Assembly: GCA_964057225.1 (NCBI GenBank)
Contig: OZ059899.1
Location: 3,534,001-3,598,000, forward strand
DNA length: 64,000 bases
DNA from: Auanema rhodensis
Lineage: Eukaryota; Nematoda; Chromadorea; Rhabditida; Rhabditidae
Direction of reading: 5' to 3'
Numbering within the stretch: the first letter of the stretch is position 1; each line of letters opens with the position of its first letter. Below are positions 49,839-63,875 of the stretch, in pieces. The notes under the pieces were generated by a model. The model made no database searches and was not told where the DNA came from. It worked only from the letters and a program-made list of their open reading frames with translations. Made by a program: the position numbers and the translations under genes.

Positions 49839-52290
49839 ACATCTACTTTTTGCTAAATTATTTTGAAATTTTTCGAAAAAATTTTTGTCAAAATGTTTTT
49901 GGAAGCAATGTTGAGTGTACATGGAAACTCAACATACACTAATGCATAATTTTTCAAACGATCATAACTAATTATTGTATTAAGCGTTTCTCAATGTAGT
50001 ATAGTGCATTCGATGCGGATTTTTAAGCTTCGTCGATCTGTGTTATCAGATTTGCGCTAGCTTAAAAATGCACCGAGATATCAACTGATATAAGTTCACA
50101 CATATATATCCTCGATTTTCACCCTGAAGAATTAATTTTTTCGTTGAATAACCTTGTCCATCGTTTTTGCCTTGAAAAATGGAATCTTAAAACATCTACT
50201 TTTTGCTAAATTATTTTGAAATTTTTCGAAAAAATTTTTGTCAAAATGTTTTTGGAAGCAATGTTGAGTGTACATGGAAACTCAACATACACTAATGCAT
50301 CATTTTTCAAACGATCATAACTAATTTTTGTATTAAGCGTTTCTCAATGTAGTATAGTGCATTCGATGCGGATTTTCAAGCTGCGTCGATCTGTGTTATC
50401 AGATTTGCGCTAGCTTAAAAATGCACCGAGATATCAACTGATATAAGTTCACACACATATACCCGATTTTCACTCTGAAGAATTAATTTTTTCGTTGAAT
50501 AACCTTGTCCATCGTCTTTGCCTTGAAAAATGGAATCTAAAAGCATCTACTTTTTGCTAAATTATCTTGAAAAAAAAATTTTTGTCAAAATGTTTTTGGA
50601 AGCAATGTTGAGTGTACATGGAAACTCAACATACACTAATGCATCATTTTTCAAACGATCATAACTAATTTTTGTATTAAGCGTTTCTCAATGTAGTATA
50701 GTGCATTCGATGCGGATTGTCAAGCTGCGTCGATCTGTGTTATCAGATTTGCGCTAGCTTAAAAATGCACCGAGATATCAACTGATATAAGTTCACACAT
50801 ATATACCCGATTTTCACCCTGAAGAATTAATTTTTTCGTTGAATAACATTGTCCATCGTCTTTGCCTTGAAAAAAGGAATCTAAAAACATCTACTTTTTG
50901 CTAAATTATTTTGAAATTTTTCGAAAAAATTTTTGTCAAAATGTTTTTGGAAGCAATGTTGAGTGTACATGGAAACTCAACATACACTAATGCATCATTT
51001 TTCAAACGATCATAACTAATTTTTGTATTAAGCGTTTCTCAATGTAGTATAGTGCATTCGATGCGGATTTTCAAGCTGCGTCGATCTGTGTTATCAGATT
51101 TGCGCTAGCTTAAAAATGCACCGAGATATCAACTGATATAAGTTCACACTTATATCCTCGATTTTCACCCTGAAGAATTAATTTTTTCGTTGAATAACCT
51201 TGTCCATCGTTTTTGCCTTGAAAAATGGAATCTTAAAACATCTACTTTTTGCTAAATTATTTTGAAATTTTTCGAAAAAATTTTTGTCAAAATGTTTTTG
51301 GAAGCAATGTTGAGTGTACATGGAAACTCAACATACACTAATGCATCATTTTTCAAACGATCATAACTAATTTTTGTATTAAGCGTTTCTCAATGTAGTA
51401 TAGTGCATTCGATGCGGATTTTCAAGCTGCGTCGATCTGTGTTATCAGATTTGCGCTAGCTTAAAAATGCACCGAGATATCAACTGATATAAGTTCACAC
51501 ATATATACCCGATTTTCACCCTGAAGAATTAATTTTTTCGTTGAATAACCTTGTCCATCGTCTTTGCCTTGAAAAATGGAATCTAAAAGCATCTACTTTT
51601 TGCTAAATTATCTTGAAATTTTTCGAAAAAATTTTTGTCAAAATGTTTTTGGAAGCAATGTTGAGTGTACATGGAAACTCAACATACACTAATGCATCAT
51701 TTTTCAAACGATCATAACTAATTTTTGTATTAAGCGTTTCTCAATGTAGTATAGTGCATTCGATGCGGATTTTCAAGCTGCGTCGATCTGTGTTATCAGA
51801 TTTGCGCTAGCTTAAAAATGCACCGAGATATCAACTGATATAAGTTCACACACATATACCCGATTTTCACTCTGAAGAATTAATTTTTTCGTTGAATAAC
51901 CTTGTCCATCGTCTTTGCCTTGAAAAATGGAATCTAAAAGCATCTACTTTTTGCTAAATTATCTTGAAATTTTTCGAAAAAATTTTTGTCAAAATGTTTT
52001 TGGAAGCAATGTTGAGTGTACATGGAAACTCAACATACACTAATGCATCATTTTTCAAACGATCATAACTAATTTTTGTATTAAGCGTTTCTCAATGTAG
52101 TATAGTGCATTCGATGCGGATTGTCAAGCTGCGTCGATCTGTGTTATCAGATTTGCGCTAGCTTAAAAATGCACCGAGATATCAACTGATATAAGTTCAC
52201 ACATATATACCCGATTTTCACCCTGAAGAATTAATTTTTTCGTTGAATAACATTGTCCATCGTCTTTGCCTTGAAAAAAGGAATCTAAAA
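49839..52290 (+). repeat. Gamma-2 trimer plus accttg monomers
   Basis: 353-, 351- and 344-bp monomers (49839, 50192, 50543) repeat the start of the pentamer at 48089, but the first has gcataattttt and the 344-bp copy has a different 3' half (gattgtcaag, A form, ccttgaaaaaagg). Four 351-bp monomers follow: B-form with a gtttttgcc/cttaaaac tail, A-form accttg, cactctg type, and gattgtcaag type. Confidence 0.88.
50543..50886 (+). repeat. Second 344-bp monomer
   Basis: It has the same 7-bp deletion as at 48793. Downstream of it come gattgtcaag at monomer 181-190, the A form of 264-272 and ccttgaaaaaagg, unlike the 48793 copy. The shared lesion with a different 3' half shows exchange within the monomer. 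Confidence 0.92.
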
Positions 52291-53345
52291 ACATCTACTT
52301 TTTGCTAAATTATTTTGAAATTTTTCGAAAAAATTTTTGTCAAAATGTTTTTGGAAGCAATGTTGAGTGTACATGGAAACTCAACATACACTAATGCATA
52401 ATTTTTCAAACGATCATAACTAATTATTGTATTAAGCGTTTCTCAATGTAGTATAGTGCATTCGATGCGGATTTTTAAGCTTCGTCGATCTGTGTTATCA
52501 GATTTGCGCTAGCTTAAAAATGCACCGAGATATCAACTGATATAAGTTCACACATATATATCCTCGATTTTCACCCTGAAGAATTAATTTTTTCGTTGAA
52601 TAACCTTGTCCATCGTTTTTGCCTTGAAAAATGGAATCTTAAAACATCTACTTTTTGCTAAATTATTTTGAAATTTTTCGAAAAAATTTTTGTCAAAATG
52701 TTTTTGGAAGCAATGTTGAGTGTACATGGAAACTCAACATACACTAATGCATCATTTTTCAAACGATCATAACTAATTTTTGTATTAAGCGTTTCTCAAT
52801 GTAGTATAGTGCATTCGATGCGGATTTTCAAGCTGCGTCGATCTGTGTTATCAGATTTGCGCTAGCTTAAAAATGCACCGAGATATCAACTGATATAAGT
52901 TCACACACATATACCCGATTTTCACTCTGAAGAATTAATTTTTTCGTTGAATAACCTTGTCCATCGTCTTTGCCTTGAAAAATGGAATCTAAAAGCATCT
53001 ACTTTTTGCTAAATTATCTTGAAATTTTTCGAAAAAATTTTTGTCAAAATGTTTTTGGAAGCAATGTTGAGTGTACATGGAAACTCAACATACACTAATG
53101 CATCATTTTTCAAACGATCATAACTAATTTTTGTATTAAGCGTTTCTCAATGTAGTATAGTGCATTCGATGCGGATTGTCCAGCTGCGTCGATCTGTGTT
53201 ATCAGATTTGCGCTAGCTTAAAAATGCACCGAGATATCAACTGATATAAGTTCACACATATATACCCGATTTTCACCCTGAAGAATTAATTTTTTCGTTG
53301 AATAACATTGTCCATCGTCTTTGCCTTGAAAAAAGGAATCTAAAA
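52291..53345 (+). repeat. Gamma-3 trimer without the 7-bp deletion
   Basis: The 353-bp monomer with gcataattttt and attattg and the cactctg monomer recur, but the third monomer is full length (tatcttgaaatttttcg) with gattgtccag. It ends with the A form and ccttgaaaaaagg. Confidence 0.9.
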
Positions 53346-56300
53346 ACATCTACTTTTTGCTAAATTATTTTGAAATTTTTCGAAAAAATTTTTGTCAAAA
53401 TGTTTTTGGAAGCAATGTTGAGTGTACATGGAAACTCAACATACACTAATGCATCATTTTTCAAACGATCATAACTAATTTTTGTATTAAGCGTTTCTCA
53501 ATGTAGTATAGTGCATTCGATGCGGATTTTCAAGCTGCGTCGATCTGTGTTATCAGATTTGCGCTAGCTTAAAAATGCACCGAGATATCAACTGATATAA
53601 GTTCACACTTATATCCTCGATTTTCACCCTGAAGAATTAATTTTTTCGTTGAATAACCTTGTCCATCGTTTTTGCCTTGAAAAATGGAATCTTAAAACAT
53701 CTACTTTTTGCTAAATTATTTTGAAATTTTTCGAAAAAATTTTTGTCAAAATGTTTTTGGAAGCAATGTTGAGTGTACATGGAAACTCAACATACACTAA
53801 TGCATCATTTTTCAAACGATCATAACTAATTTTTGTATTAAGCGTTTCTCAATGTAGTATAGTGCATTCGATGCGGATTTTCAAGCTGCGTCGATCTGTG
53901 TTATCAGATTTGCGCTAGCTTAAAAATGCACCGAGATATCAACTGATATAAGTTCACACACATATACCCGATTTTCACTCTGAAGAATTAATTTTTTCGT
54001 TGAATAACCTTGTCCATCGTCTTTGCCTTGAAAAATGGAATCTAAAAGCATCTACTTTTTGCTAAATTATCTTGAAATTTTTCGAAAAAATTTTTGTCAA
54101 AATGTTTTTGGAAGCAATGTTGAGTGTACATGGAAACTCAACATACACTAATGCATCATTTTTCAAACGATCATAACTAATTTTTGTATTAAGCGTTTCT
54201 CAATGTAGTATAGTGCATTCGATGCGGATTGTCCAGCTGCGTCGATCTGTGTTATCAGATTTGCGCTAGCTTAAAAATGCACCGAGATATCAACTGATAT
54301 AAGTTCACACATATATACCCGATTTTCACCCTGAAGAATTAATTTTTTCGTTGAATAACATTGTCCATCGTCTTTGCCTTGAAAAAAGGAATCTAAAAAC
54401 ATCTACTTTTTGCTAAATTATTTTGAAATTTTTCGAAAAAATTTTTGTCAAAATGTTTTTGGAAGCAATGTTGAGTGTACATGGAAACTCAACATACACT
54501 AATGCATCATTTTTCAAACGATCATAACTAATTTTTGTATTAAGCGTTTCTCAATGTAGTATAGTGCATTCGATGCGGATTTTCAAGCTGCGTCGATCTG
54601 TGTTATCAGATTTGCGCTAGCTTAAAAATGCACCGAGATATCAACTGATATAAGTTCACACTTATATCCTCGATTTTCACCCTGAAGAATTAATTTTTTC
54701 GTTGAATAACCTTGTCCATCGTTTTTGCCTTGAAAAATGGAATCTTAAAACATCTACTTTTTGCTAAATTATTTTGAAATTTTTCGAAAAAATTTTTGTC
54801 AAAATGTTTTTGGAAGCAATGTTGAGTGTACATGGAAACTCAACATACACTAATGCATCATTTTTCAAACGATCATAACTAATTTTTGTATTAAGCGTTT
54901 CTCAATGTAGTATAGTGCATTCGATGCGGATTTTCAAGCTGCGTCGATCTGTGTTATCAGATTTGCGCTAGCTTAAAAATGCACCGAGATATCAACTGAT
55001 ATAAGTTCACACATATATACCCGATTTTCACCCTGAAGAATTAATTTTTTCGTTGAATAACCTTGTCCATCGTCTTTGCCTTGAAAAATGGAATCTAAAA
55101 GCATCTACTTTTTGCTAAATTATCTTGAAATTTTTCGAAAAAATTTTTGTCAAAATGTTTTTGGAAGCAATGTTGAGTGTACATGGAAACTCAACATACA
55201 CTAATGCATCATTTTTCAAACGATCATAACTAATTTTTGTATTAAGCGTTTCTCAATGTAGTATAGTGCATTCGATGCGGATTGTCAAGCTGCGTCGATC
55301 TGTGTTATCAGATTTGCGCTAGCTTAAAAATGCACCGAGATATCAACTGATATAAGTTCACACATATATACCCGATTTTCACCCTGAAGAATTAATTTTT
55401 TCGTTGAATAACATTGTCCATCGTCTTTGCCTTGAAAAAAGGAATCTAAAAACATCTACTTTTTGCTAAATTATTTTGAAATTTTTCGAAAAAATTTTTG
55501 TCAAAATGTTTTTGGAAGCAATGTTGAGTGTACATGGAAACTCAACATACACTAATGCATCATTTTTCAAACGATCATAACTAATTTTTGTATTAAGCGT
55601 TTCTCAATGTAGTATAGTGCATTCGATGCGGATTTTCAAGCTGCGTCGATCTGTGTTATCAGATTTGCGCTAGCTTAAAAATGCACCGAGATATCAACTG
55701 ATATAAGTTCACACTTATATCCTCGATTTTCACCCTGAAGAATTAATTTTTTCGTTGAATAACCTTGTCCATCGTTTTTGCCTTGAAAAATGGAATCTTA
55801 AAACATCTACTTTTCGCTAAATTATTTTGAAATTTTTCGAAAAAATTTTTGTCAAAATGTTTTTGGAAGCAATGTTGAGTGTACATGGAAACTCAACATA
55901 CACTAATGCATCATTTTTCAAACGATCATAACTAATTTTTGTATTAAGCGTTTCTCAATGTAGTATAGTGCATTCGATGCGGATTTTCAAGCTGCGTCGA
56001 TCTGTGTTATCAGATTTGCGCTAGCTTAAAAATGCACCGAGATATCAACTGATATAAGTTCACACATATATACCCGATTTTCACCCTGAAGAATTAATTT
56101 TTTCGTTGAATAACCTTGTCCATCGTCTTTGCCTTGAAAAATGGAATCTAAAAGCATCTACTTTTTGCTAAATTATCTTGAAATTTTTCGAAAAAAATTT
56201 TGTCAAAATGTTTTTGGAAGCAATGTTGAGTGTGCATGGAAACTCAACATACACTAATGCATCATTTTTCAAACGATCATAACTAATTTTTGTATTAAGC

Positions 56301-56504
56301 GTTTCTCAATGTAGTATAGTGCATTCGATGCGGATTTTCAAGCTGCGTCGATCTGTGTTATCAGATTTGCGCTAGCTTAAAAATGCACCGAGATATCAAC
56401 TGATATAAGTTCACACATATATACCCGATTTTCACCCTGAAGAATTAATTTTTTCGTTGAATAACATTGTCCATCGTCTTTGCCTTGAAAAAAGGAATCT
56501 AAAA
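53346..56504 (+). repeat. Trimer HOR, three tandem copies of 1053 bp
   Basis: Units are 53346-54398, 54399-55451 and 55452-56504. Each has a monomer with B form, accttg, gtttttgcc and cttaaaac; a monomer with accttg and an aaaagc junction; and a monomer with tatcttg and, in the first two, gattgtccag or gattgtcaag. The gattgt marker lies at 53174, 54227 and 55280, exactly 1053 bp apart. Private changes in the last unit: ttttcgcta (55811 onward), aaaaaaatttt and gtgtgcatgg. Confidence 0.9.
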
Positions 56505-57557
56505 ACATCTACTTTTTGCTAAATTATTTTGAAATTTTTCGAAAAAATTTTTGTCAAAATGTTTTTGGAAGCAATGTTGAGTGTACATGGAAACTCAACA
56601 TACACTAATGCATCATTTTTCAAACGATCATAACTAATTTTTGTATTAAGCGTTTCTCAATGTAGTATAGTGCATTCGATGCGGATTTTCAAGCTGCGTC
56701 GATCTGTGTTATCAGATTTGCGCTAGCTTAAAAATGCACCGAGATATCAACTGATATAAGTTCACACATATATACCCGATTTTCACCCTGAAGAATTAAT
56801 TTTTTCGTTGAATAACCTTGTCCATCGTCTTTGCCTTGAAAAATGGAATCTAAAAGCATCTACTTTTTGCTAAATTATCTTGAAATTTTTCGAAAAAATT
56901 TTTGTCAAAATGTTTTTGGAAGCAATGTTGAGTGTACATGGAAACTCAACATACACTAATGCATCATTTTTCAAACGATCATAACTAATTTTTGTATTAA
57001 GCGTTTCTCAATGTAGTATAGTGCATTCGATGCGGATTTTCAAGCTGCGTCGATCTGTGTTATCAGATTTGCGCTAGCTTAAAAATGCACCGAGATATCA
57101 ACTGATATAAGTTCACACATATATACCCGATTTTCACCCTGAAGAATTAATTTTTTCGTTGAATAACCTTGTCCATCGTCTTTGCCTTGAAAAATGGAAT
57201 CTAAAAGCATCTACTTTTTGCTAAATTATCTTGAAATTTTTCGAAAAAATTTTTGTCAAAATGTTTTTGGAAGCAATGTTGAGTGTACATGGAAACTCAA
57301 CATACACTAATGCATCATTTTTCAAACGATCATAACTAATTTTTGTATTAAGCGTTTCTCAATGTAGTATAGTGCATTCGATGCGGATTTTCAAGCTGCG
57401 TCGATCTGTGTTATCAGATTTGCGCTAGCTTAAAAATGCACCGAGATATCAACTGATATAAGTTCACACTTATATCCTCGATTTTCACCCTGAAGAATTA
57501 ATTTTTTCGTTGAATAACATTGTCCATCGTCTTTGCCTGGAAAAATGGAATCTAAAA
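56505..57557 (+). repeat. Lead-in trimer b-b-d
   Basis: Two accttg monomers with aaaagc junctions (b) are followed by a monomer with the B form and cctgg tail (d). It equals the last three monomers of the hexamer that follows. The cctgg marker (gg at 57539) recurs at 59645, 61400 and 62804. Confidence 0.87.
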
Positions 57558-59663
57558 ACATCTACTTTTTGCTAAATTATTTTGAAATTTTTCGAAAAAA
57601 TTTTTGTCAAAATGTTTTTGGAAGCAATGTTGAGTGTACATGGAAACTCAACATACACTAATGCATCATTTTTCAAACGATCATAACTAATTTTTGTATT
57701 AAGCGTTTCTCAATGTAGTATAGTGCATTCGATGCGGATTTTCAAGCTGCGTCGATCTGTGTTATCAGATTTGCGCTAGCTTAAAAATGCACCGAGATAT
57801 CAACTGATATAAGTTCACACATATATACCCGATTTTCACCCTGAAGAATTAATTTTTTCGTTGAATAACCTTGTCCATCGTCTTTGCCTTGAAAAATGGA
57901 ATCTAAAAGCATCTACTTTTTGCTAAATTATCTTGAAATTTTTCGAAAAAATTTTTGTCAAAATGTTTTTGGAAGCAATGTTGAGTGTACATGGAAACTC
58001 AACATACACTAATGCATCATTTTTCAAACGATCATAACTAATTTTTGTATTAAGCGTTTCTCAATGTAGTATAGTGCATTCGATGCGGATTTTCAAGCTG
58101 CGTCGATCTGTGTTATCAGATTTGCGCTAGCTTAAAAATGCACCGAGATATCAACTGATATAAGTTCACACATATATACCCGATTTTCACCCTGAAGAAT
58201 TAATTTTTTCGTTGAATAACATTGTCCATCGTCTTTGCCTTGAAAAAAGGAATCTAAAAACATCTACTTTTTGCTAAATTATTTTGAAATTTTTCGAAAA
58301 AATTTTTGTCAAAATGTTTTTGGAAGCAATGTTGAGTGTACATGGAAACTCAACATACACTAATGCATCATTTTTCAAACGATCATAACTAATTTTTGTA
58401 TTAAGCGTTTCTCAATGTAGTATAGTGCATTCGATGCGGATTTTCAAGCTGCGTCGATCTGTGTTATCAGATTTGCGCTAGCTTAAAAATGCACCGAGAT
58501 ATCAACTGATATAAGTTCACACATATATACCCGATTTTCACCCTGAAGAATTAATTTTTTCGTTGAATAACATTGTCCATCGTCTTTGCCTTGAAAAAAG
58601 GAATCTAAAAACATCTACTTTTTGCTAAATTATTTTGAAATTTTTCGAAAAAATTTTTGTCAAAATGTTTTTGGAAGCAATGTTGAGTGTACATGGAAAC
58701 TCAACATACACTAATGCATCATTTTTCAAACGATCATAACTAATTTTTGTATTAAGCGTTTCTCAATGTAGTATAGTGCATTCGATGCGGATTTTCAAGC
58801 TGCGTCGATCTGTGTTATCAGATTTGCGCTAGCTTAAAAATGCACCGAGATATCAACTGATATAAGTTCACACATATATACCCGATTTTCACCCTGAAGA
58901 ATTAATTTTTTCGTTGAATAACCTTGTCCATCGTCTTTGCCTTGAAAAATGGAATCTAAAAGCATCTACTTTTTGCTAAATTATCTTGAAATTTTTCGAA
59001 AAAATTTTTGTCAAAATGTTTTTGGAAGCAATGTTGAGTGTACATGGAAACTCAACATACACTAATGCATCATTTTTCAAACGATCATAACTAATTTTTG
59101 TATTAAGCGTTTCTCAATGTAGTATAGTGCATTCGATGCGGATTTTCAAGCTGCGTCGATCTGTGTTATCAGATTTGCGCTAGCTTAAAAATGCACCGAG
59201 ATATCAACTGATATAAGTTCACACATATATACCCGATTTTCACCCTGAAGAATTAATTTTTTCGTTGAATAACCTTGTCCATCGTCTTTGCCTTGAAAAA
59301 TGGAATCTAAAAGCATCTACTTTTTGCTAAATTATCTTGAAATTTTTCGAAAAAATTTTTGTCAAAATGTTTTTGGAAGCAATGTTGAGTGTACATGGAA
59401 ACTCAACATACACTAATGCATCATTTTTCAAACGATCATAACTAATTTTTGTATTAAGCGTTTCTCAATGTAGTATAGTGCATTCGATGCGGATTTTCAA
59501 GCTGCGTCGATCTGTGTTATCAGATTTGCGCTAGCTTAAAAATGCACCGAGATATCAACTGATATAAGTTCACACTTATATCCTCGATTTTCACCCTGAA
59601 GAATTAATTTTTTCGTTGAATAACATTGTCCATCGTCTTTGCCTGGAAAAATGGAATCTAAAA
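57558..59663 (+). repeat. HOR unit delta-6 (six monomers, 2106 bp)
   Basis: The monomer order is b a a b b d. Here b is accttg with aaaagc junction, a is haplotype A-like with acattg and ccttgaaaaaagg, and d has the B form and cctgg. It is the longest of three consecutive related units. Confidence 0.9.
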
Positions 59664-61418
59664 ACATCTACTTTTTGCTAAATTATTTTGAAATTTTTCG
59701 AAAAAATTTTTGTCAAAATGTTTTTGGAAGCAATGTTGAGTGTACATGGAAACTCAACATACACTAATGCATCATTTTTCAAACGATCATAACTAATTTT
59801 TGTATTAAGCGTTTCTCAATGTAGTATAGTGCATTCGATGCGGATTTTCAAGCTGCGTCGATCTGTGTTATCAGATTTGCGCTAGCTTAAAAATGCACCG
59901 AGATATCAACTGATATAAGTTCACACATATATACCCGATTTTCACCCTGAAGAATTAATTTTTTCGTTGAATAACCTTGTCCATCGTCTTTGCCTTGAAA
60001 AATGGAATCTAAAAGCATCTACTTTTTGCTAAATTATCTTGAAATTTTTCGAAAAAATTTTTGTCAAAATGTTTTTGGAAGCAATGTTGAGTGTACATGG
60101 AAACTCAACATACACTAATGCATCATTTTTCAAACGATCATAACTAATTTTTGTATTAAGCGTTTCTCAATGTAGTATAGTGCATTCGATGCGGATTTTC
60201 AAGCTGCGTCGATCTGTGTTATCAGATTTGCGCTAGCTTAAAAATGCACCGAGATATCAACTGATATAAGTTCACACATATATACCCGATTTTCACCCTG
60301 AAGAATTAATTTTTTCGTTGAATAACATTGTCCATCGTCTTTGCCTTGAAAAAAGGAATCTAAAAACATCTACTTTTTGCTAAATTATTTTGAAATTTTT
60401 CGAAAAAATTTTTGTCAAAATGTTTTTGGAAGCAATGTTGAGTGTACATGGAAACTCAACATACACTAATGCATCATTTTTCAAACGATCATAACTAATT
60501 TTTGTATTAAGCGTTTCTCAATGTAGTATAGTGCATTCGATGCGGATTTTCAAGCTGCGTCGATCTGTGTTATCAGATTTGCGCTAGCTTAAAAATGCAC
60601 CGAGATATCAACTGATATAAGTTCACACATATATACCCGATTTTCACCCTGAAGAATTAATTTTTTCGTTGAATAACCTTGTCCATCGTCTTTGCCTTGA
60701 AAAATGGAATCTAAAAGCATCTACTTTTTGCTAAATTATCTTGAAATTTTTCGAAAAAATTTTTGTCAAAATGTTTTTGGAAGCAATGTTGAGTGTACAT
60801 GGAAACTCAACATACACTAATGCATCATTTTTCAAACGATCATAACTAATTTTTGTATTAAGCGTTTCTCAATGTAGTATAGTGCATTCGATGCGGATTT
60901 TCAAGCTGCGTCGATCTGTGTTATCAGATTTGCGCTAGCTTAAAAATGCACCGAGATATCAACTGATATAAGTTCACACATATATACCCGATTTTCACCC
61001 TGAAGAATTAATTTTTTCGTTGAATAACCTTGTCCATCGTCTTTGCCTTGAAAAATGGAATCTAAAAGCATCTACTTTTTGCTAAATTATCTTGAAATTT
61101 TTCGAAAAAATTTTTGTCAAAATGTTTTTGGAAGCAATGTTGAGTGTACATGGAAACTCAACATACACTAATGCATCATTTTTCAAACGATCATAACTAA
61201 TTTTTGTATTAAGCGTTTCTCAATGTAGTATAGTGCATTCGATGCGGATTTTCAAGCTGCGTCGATCTGTGTTATCAGATTTGCGCTAGCTTAAAAATGC
61301 ACCGAGATATCAACTGATATAAGTTCACACTTATATCCTCGATTTTCACCCTGAAGAATTAATTTTTTCGTTGAATAACATTGTCCATCGTCTTTGCCTG
61401 GAAAAATGGAATCTAAAA
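59664..61418 (+). repeat. HOR unit delta-5 (five monomers, 1755 bp)
   Basis: The order is b a b b d: the preceding unit minus one a monomer. Marker spacing (59645 to 61400) is exactly 1755 bp. Confidence 0.9.
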
Positions 61419-62822
61419 ACATCTACTTTTTGCTAAATTATTTTGAAATTTTTCGAAAAAATTTTTGTCAAAATGTTTTTGGAAGCAATGTTGAGTGTAC
61501 ATGGAAACTCAACATACACTAATGCATCATTTTTCAAACGATCATAACTAATTTTTGTATTAAGCGTTTCTCAATGTAGTATAGTGCATTCGATGCGGAT
61601 TTTCAAGCTGCGTCGATCTGTGTTATCAGATTTGCGCTAGCTTAAAAATGCACCGAGATATCAACTGATATAAGTTCACACATATATACCCGATTTTCAC
61701 CCTGAAGAATTAATTTTTTCGTTGAATAACCTTGTCCATCGTCTTTGCCTTGAAAAATGGAATCTAAAAGCATCTACTTTTTGCTAAATTATCTTGAAAT
61801 TTTTCGAAAAAATTTTTGTCAAAATGTTTTTGGAAGCAATGTTGAGTGTACATGGAAACTCAACATACACTAATGCATCATTTTTCAAACGATCATAACT
61901 AATTTTTGTATTAAGCGTTTCTCAATGTAGTATAGTGCATTCGATGCGGATTTTCAAGCTGCGTCGATCTGTGTTATCAGATTTGCGCTAGCTTAAAAAT
62001 GCACCGAGATATCAACTGATATAAGTTCACACATATATACCCGATTTTCACCCTGAAGAATTAATTTTTTCGTTGAATAACATTGTCCATCGTCTTTGCC
62101 TTGAAAAAAGGAATCTAAAAACATCTACTTTTTGCTAAATTATTTTGAAATTTTTCGAAAAAATTTTTGTCAAAATGTTTTTGGAAGCAATGTTGAGTGT
62201 ACATGGAAACTCAACATACACTAATGCATCATTTTTCAAACGATCATAACTAATTTTTGTATTAAGCGTTTCTCAATGTAGTATAGTGCATTCGATGCGG
62301 ATTTTCAAGCTGCGTCGATCTGTGTTATCAGATTTGCGCTAGCTTAAAAATGCACCGAGATATCAACTGATATAAGTTCACACATATATACCCGATTTTC
62401 ACCCTGAAGAATTAATTTTTTCGTTGAATAACCTTGTCCATCGTCTTTGCCTTGAAAAATGGAATCTAAAAGCATCTACTTTTTGCTAAATTATCTTGAA
62501 ATTTTTCGAAAAAATTTTTGTCAAAATGTTTTTGGAAGCAATGTTGAGTGTACATGGAAACTCAACATACACTAATGCATCATTTTTCAAACGATCATAA
62601 CTAATTTTTGTATTAAGCGTTTCTCAATGTAGTATAGTGCATTCGATGCGGATTTTCAAGCTGCGTCGATCTGTGTTATCAGATTTGCGCTAGCTTAAAA
62701 ATGCACCGAGATATCAACTGATATAAGTTCACACTTATATCCTCGATTTTCACCCTGAAGAATTAATTTTTTCGTTGAATAACATTGTCCATCGTCTTTG
62801 CCTGGAAAAATGGAATCTAAAA
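61419..62822 (+). repeat. HOR unit delta-4 (four monomers, 1404 bp)
   Basis: The order is b a b d: the preceding unit minus one b monomer. Marker spacing (61400 to 62804) is exactly 1404 bp. Confidence 0.9.
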
Positions 62823-63875
62823 ACATCTACTTTTTGCTAAATTATTTTGAAATTTTTCGAAAAAATTTTTGTCAAAATGTTTTTGGAAGCAATGTTGAGT
62901 GTACATGGAAACTCAACATACACTAATGCATCATTTTTCAAACGATCATAACTAATTTTTGTATTAAGCGTTTCTCAATGTAGTATAGTGCATTCGATGC
63001 GGATTTTCAAGCTGCGTCGATCTGTGTTATCAGATTTGCGCTAGCTTAAAAATGCACCGAGATATCAACTGATATAAGTTCACACTTATATCCTCGATTT
63101 TCACCCTGAAGAATTAATTTTTTCGTTGAATAACATTGTCCATCGTCTTTGCCTGGAAAAATGGAATCTAAAAACATCTACTTTTCGTTAAATTATTTTG
63201 AAATTTTTCGAAAAAATTTTTGTCAAAATGTTTTTGGAAGCAATGTTGAGTGTACATGGAAACTCAACATACACTAATGCATCATTTTTCAAACGATCAT
63301 AACTAATTTTTGTATCAAGTGTTTCTCAATGTAGTATAGTGCATTCGATGCGGATTTTTAAGCTGCGTCGATCTGTGTTATCAGATTTGCGCTAGCTTAA
63401 AAATGCACCGAGATATCAACTGATATAAGTTCACACTTATATCCTCGATTTTCACCCTGAAGAATTAATTTTTTCGTTGAATAACATTGTCCATCGTCTT
63501 TGCCTGGAAAAATGGAATCTAAAAACATCTACTTTTTGCTAAATTATTTTGAAATTTTTTGAAAAAATTTTTGTCAAAATGTTTTTGGAAGCAATGTTGA
63601 GTGTACATGGAAACTCAACATACACTAATGCATCATTTTTCAAACGCTCATAACTAATTTTTGTATTGAGCGTTTCTCAATGTAGTATAGTGCATTCGAT
63701 GCGGATTTTCAAGCTGCGTCGATCTGTGTTATCAGATTTGCGCTAGCTTAAAAATGCACCGAGATATCAACTGATATAAGTTCACACATATATACCCGAT
63801 TTTCACCCTGAAGAATTAATTTTTTCGTTGAATAACATTGTCCATCGTCTTTGCCTTGAAAAAAGGAATCTAAAA
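62823..63875 (+). repeat. d, B and A monomers at right side
   Basis: A second d monomer is followed by a B monomer with ttttcgtta (63174), then a C123 haplotype A monomer with a lost CpG in the 12-bp palindrome (atttttttgaaaaaa) and attgagcg (63525). Confidence 0.85.
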
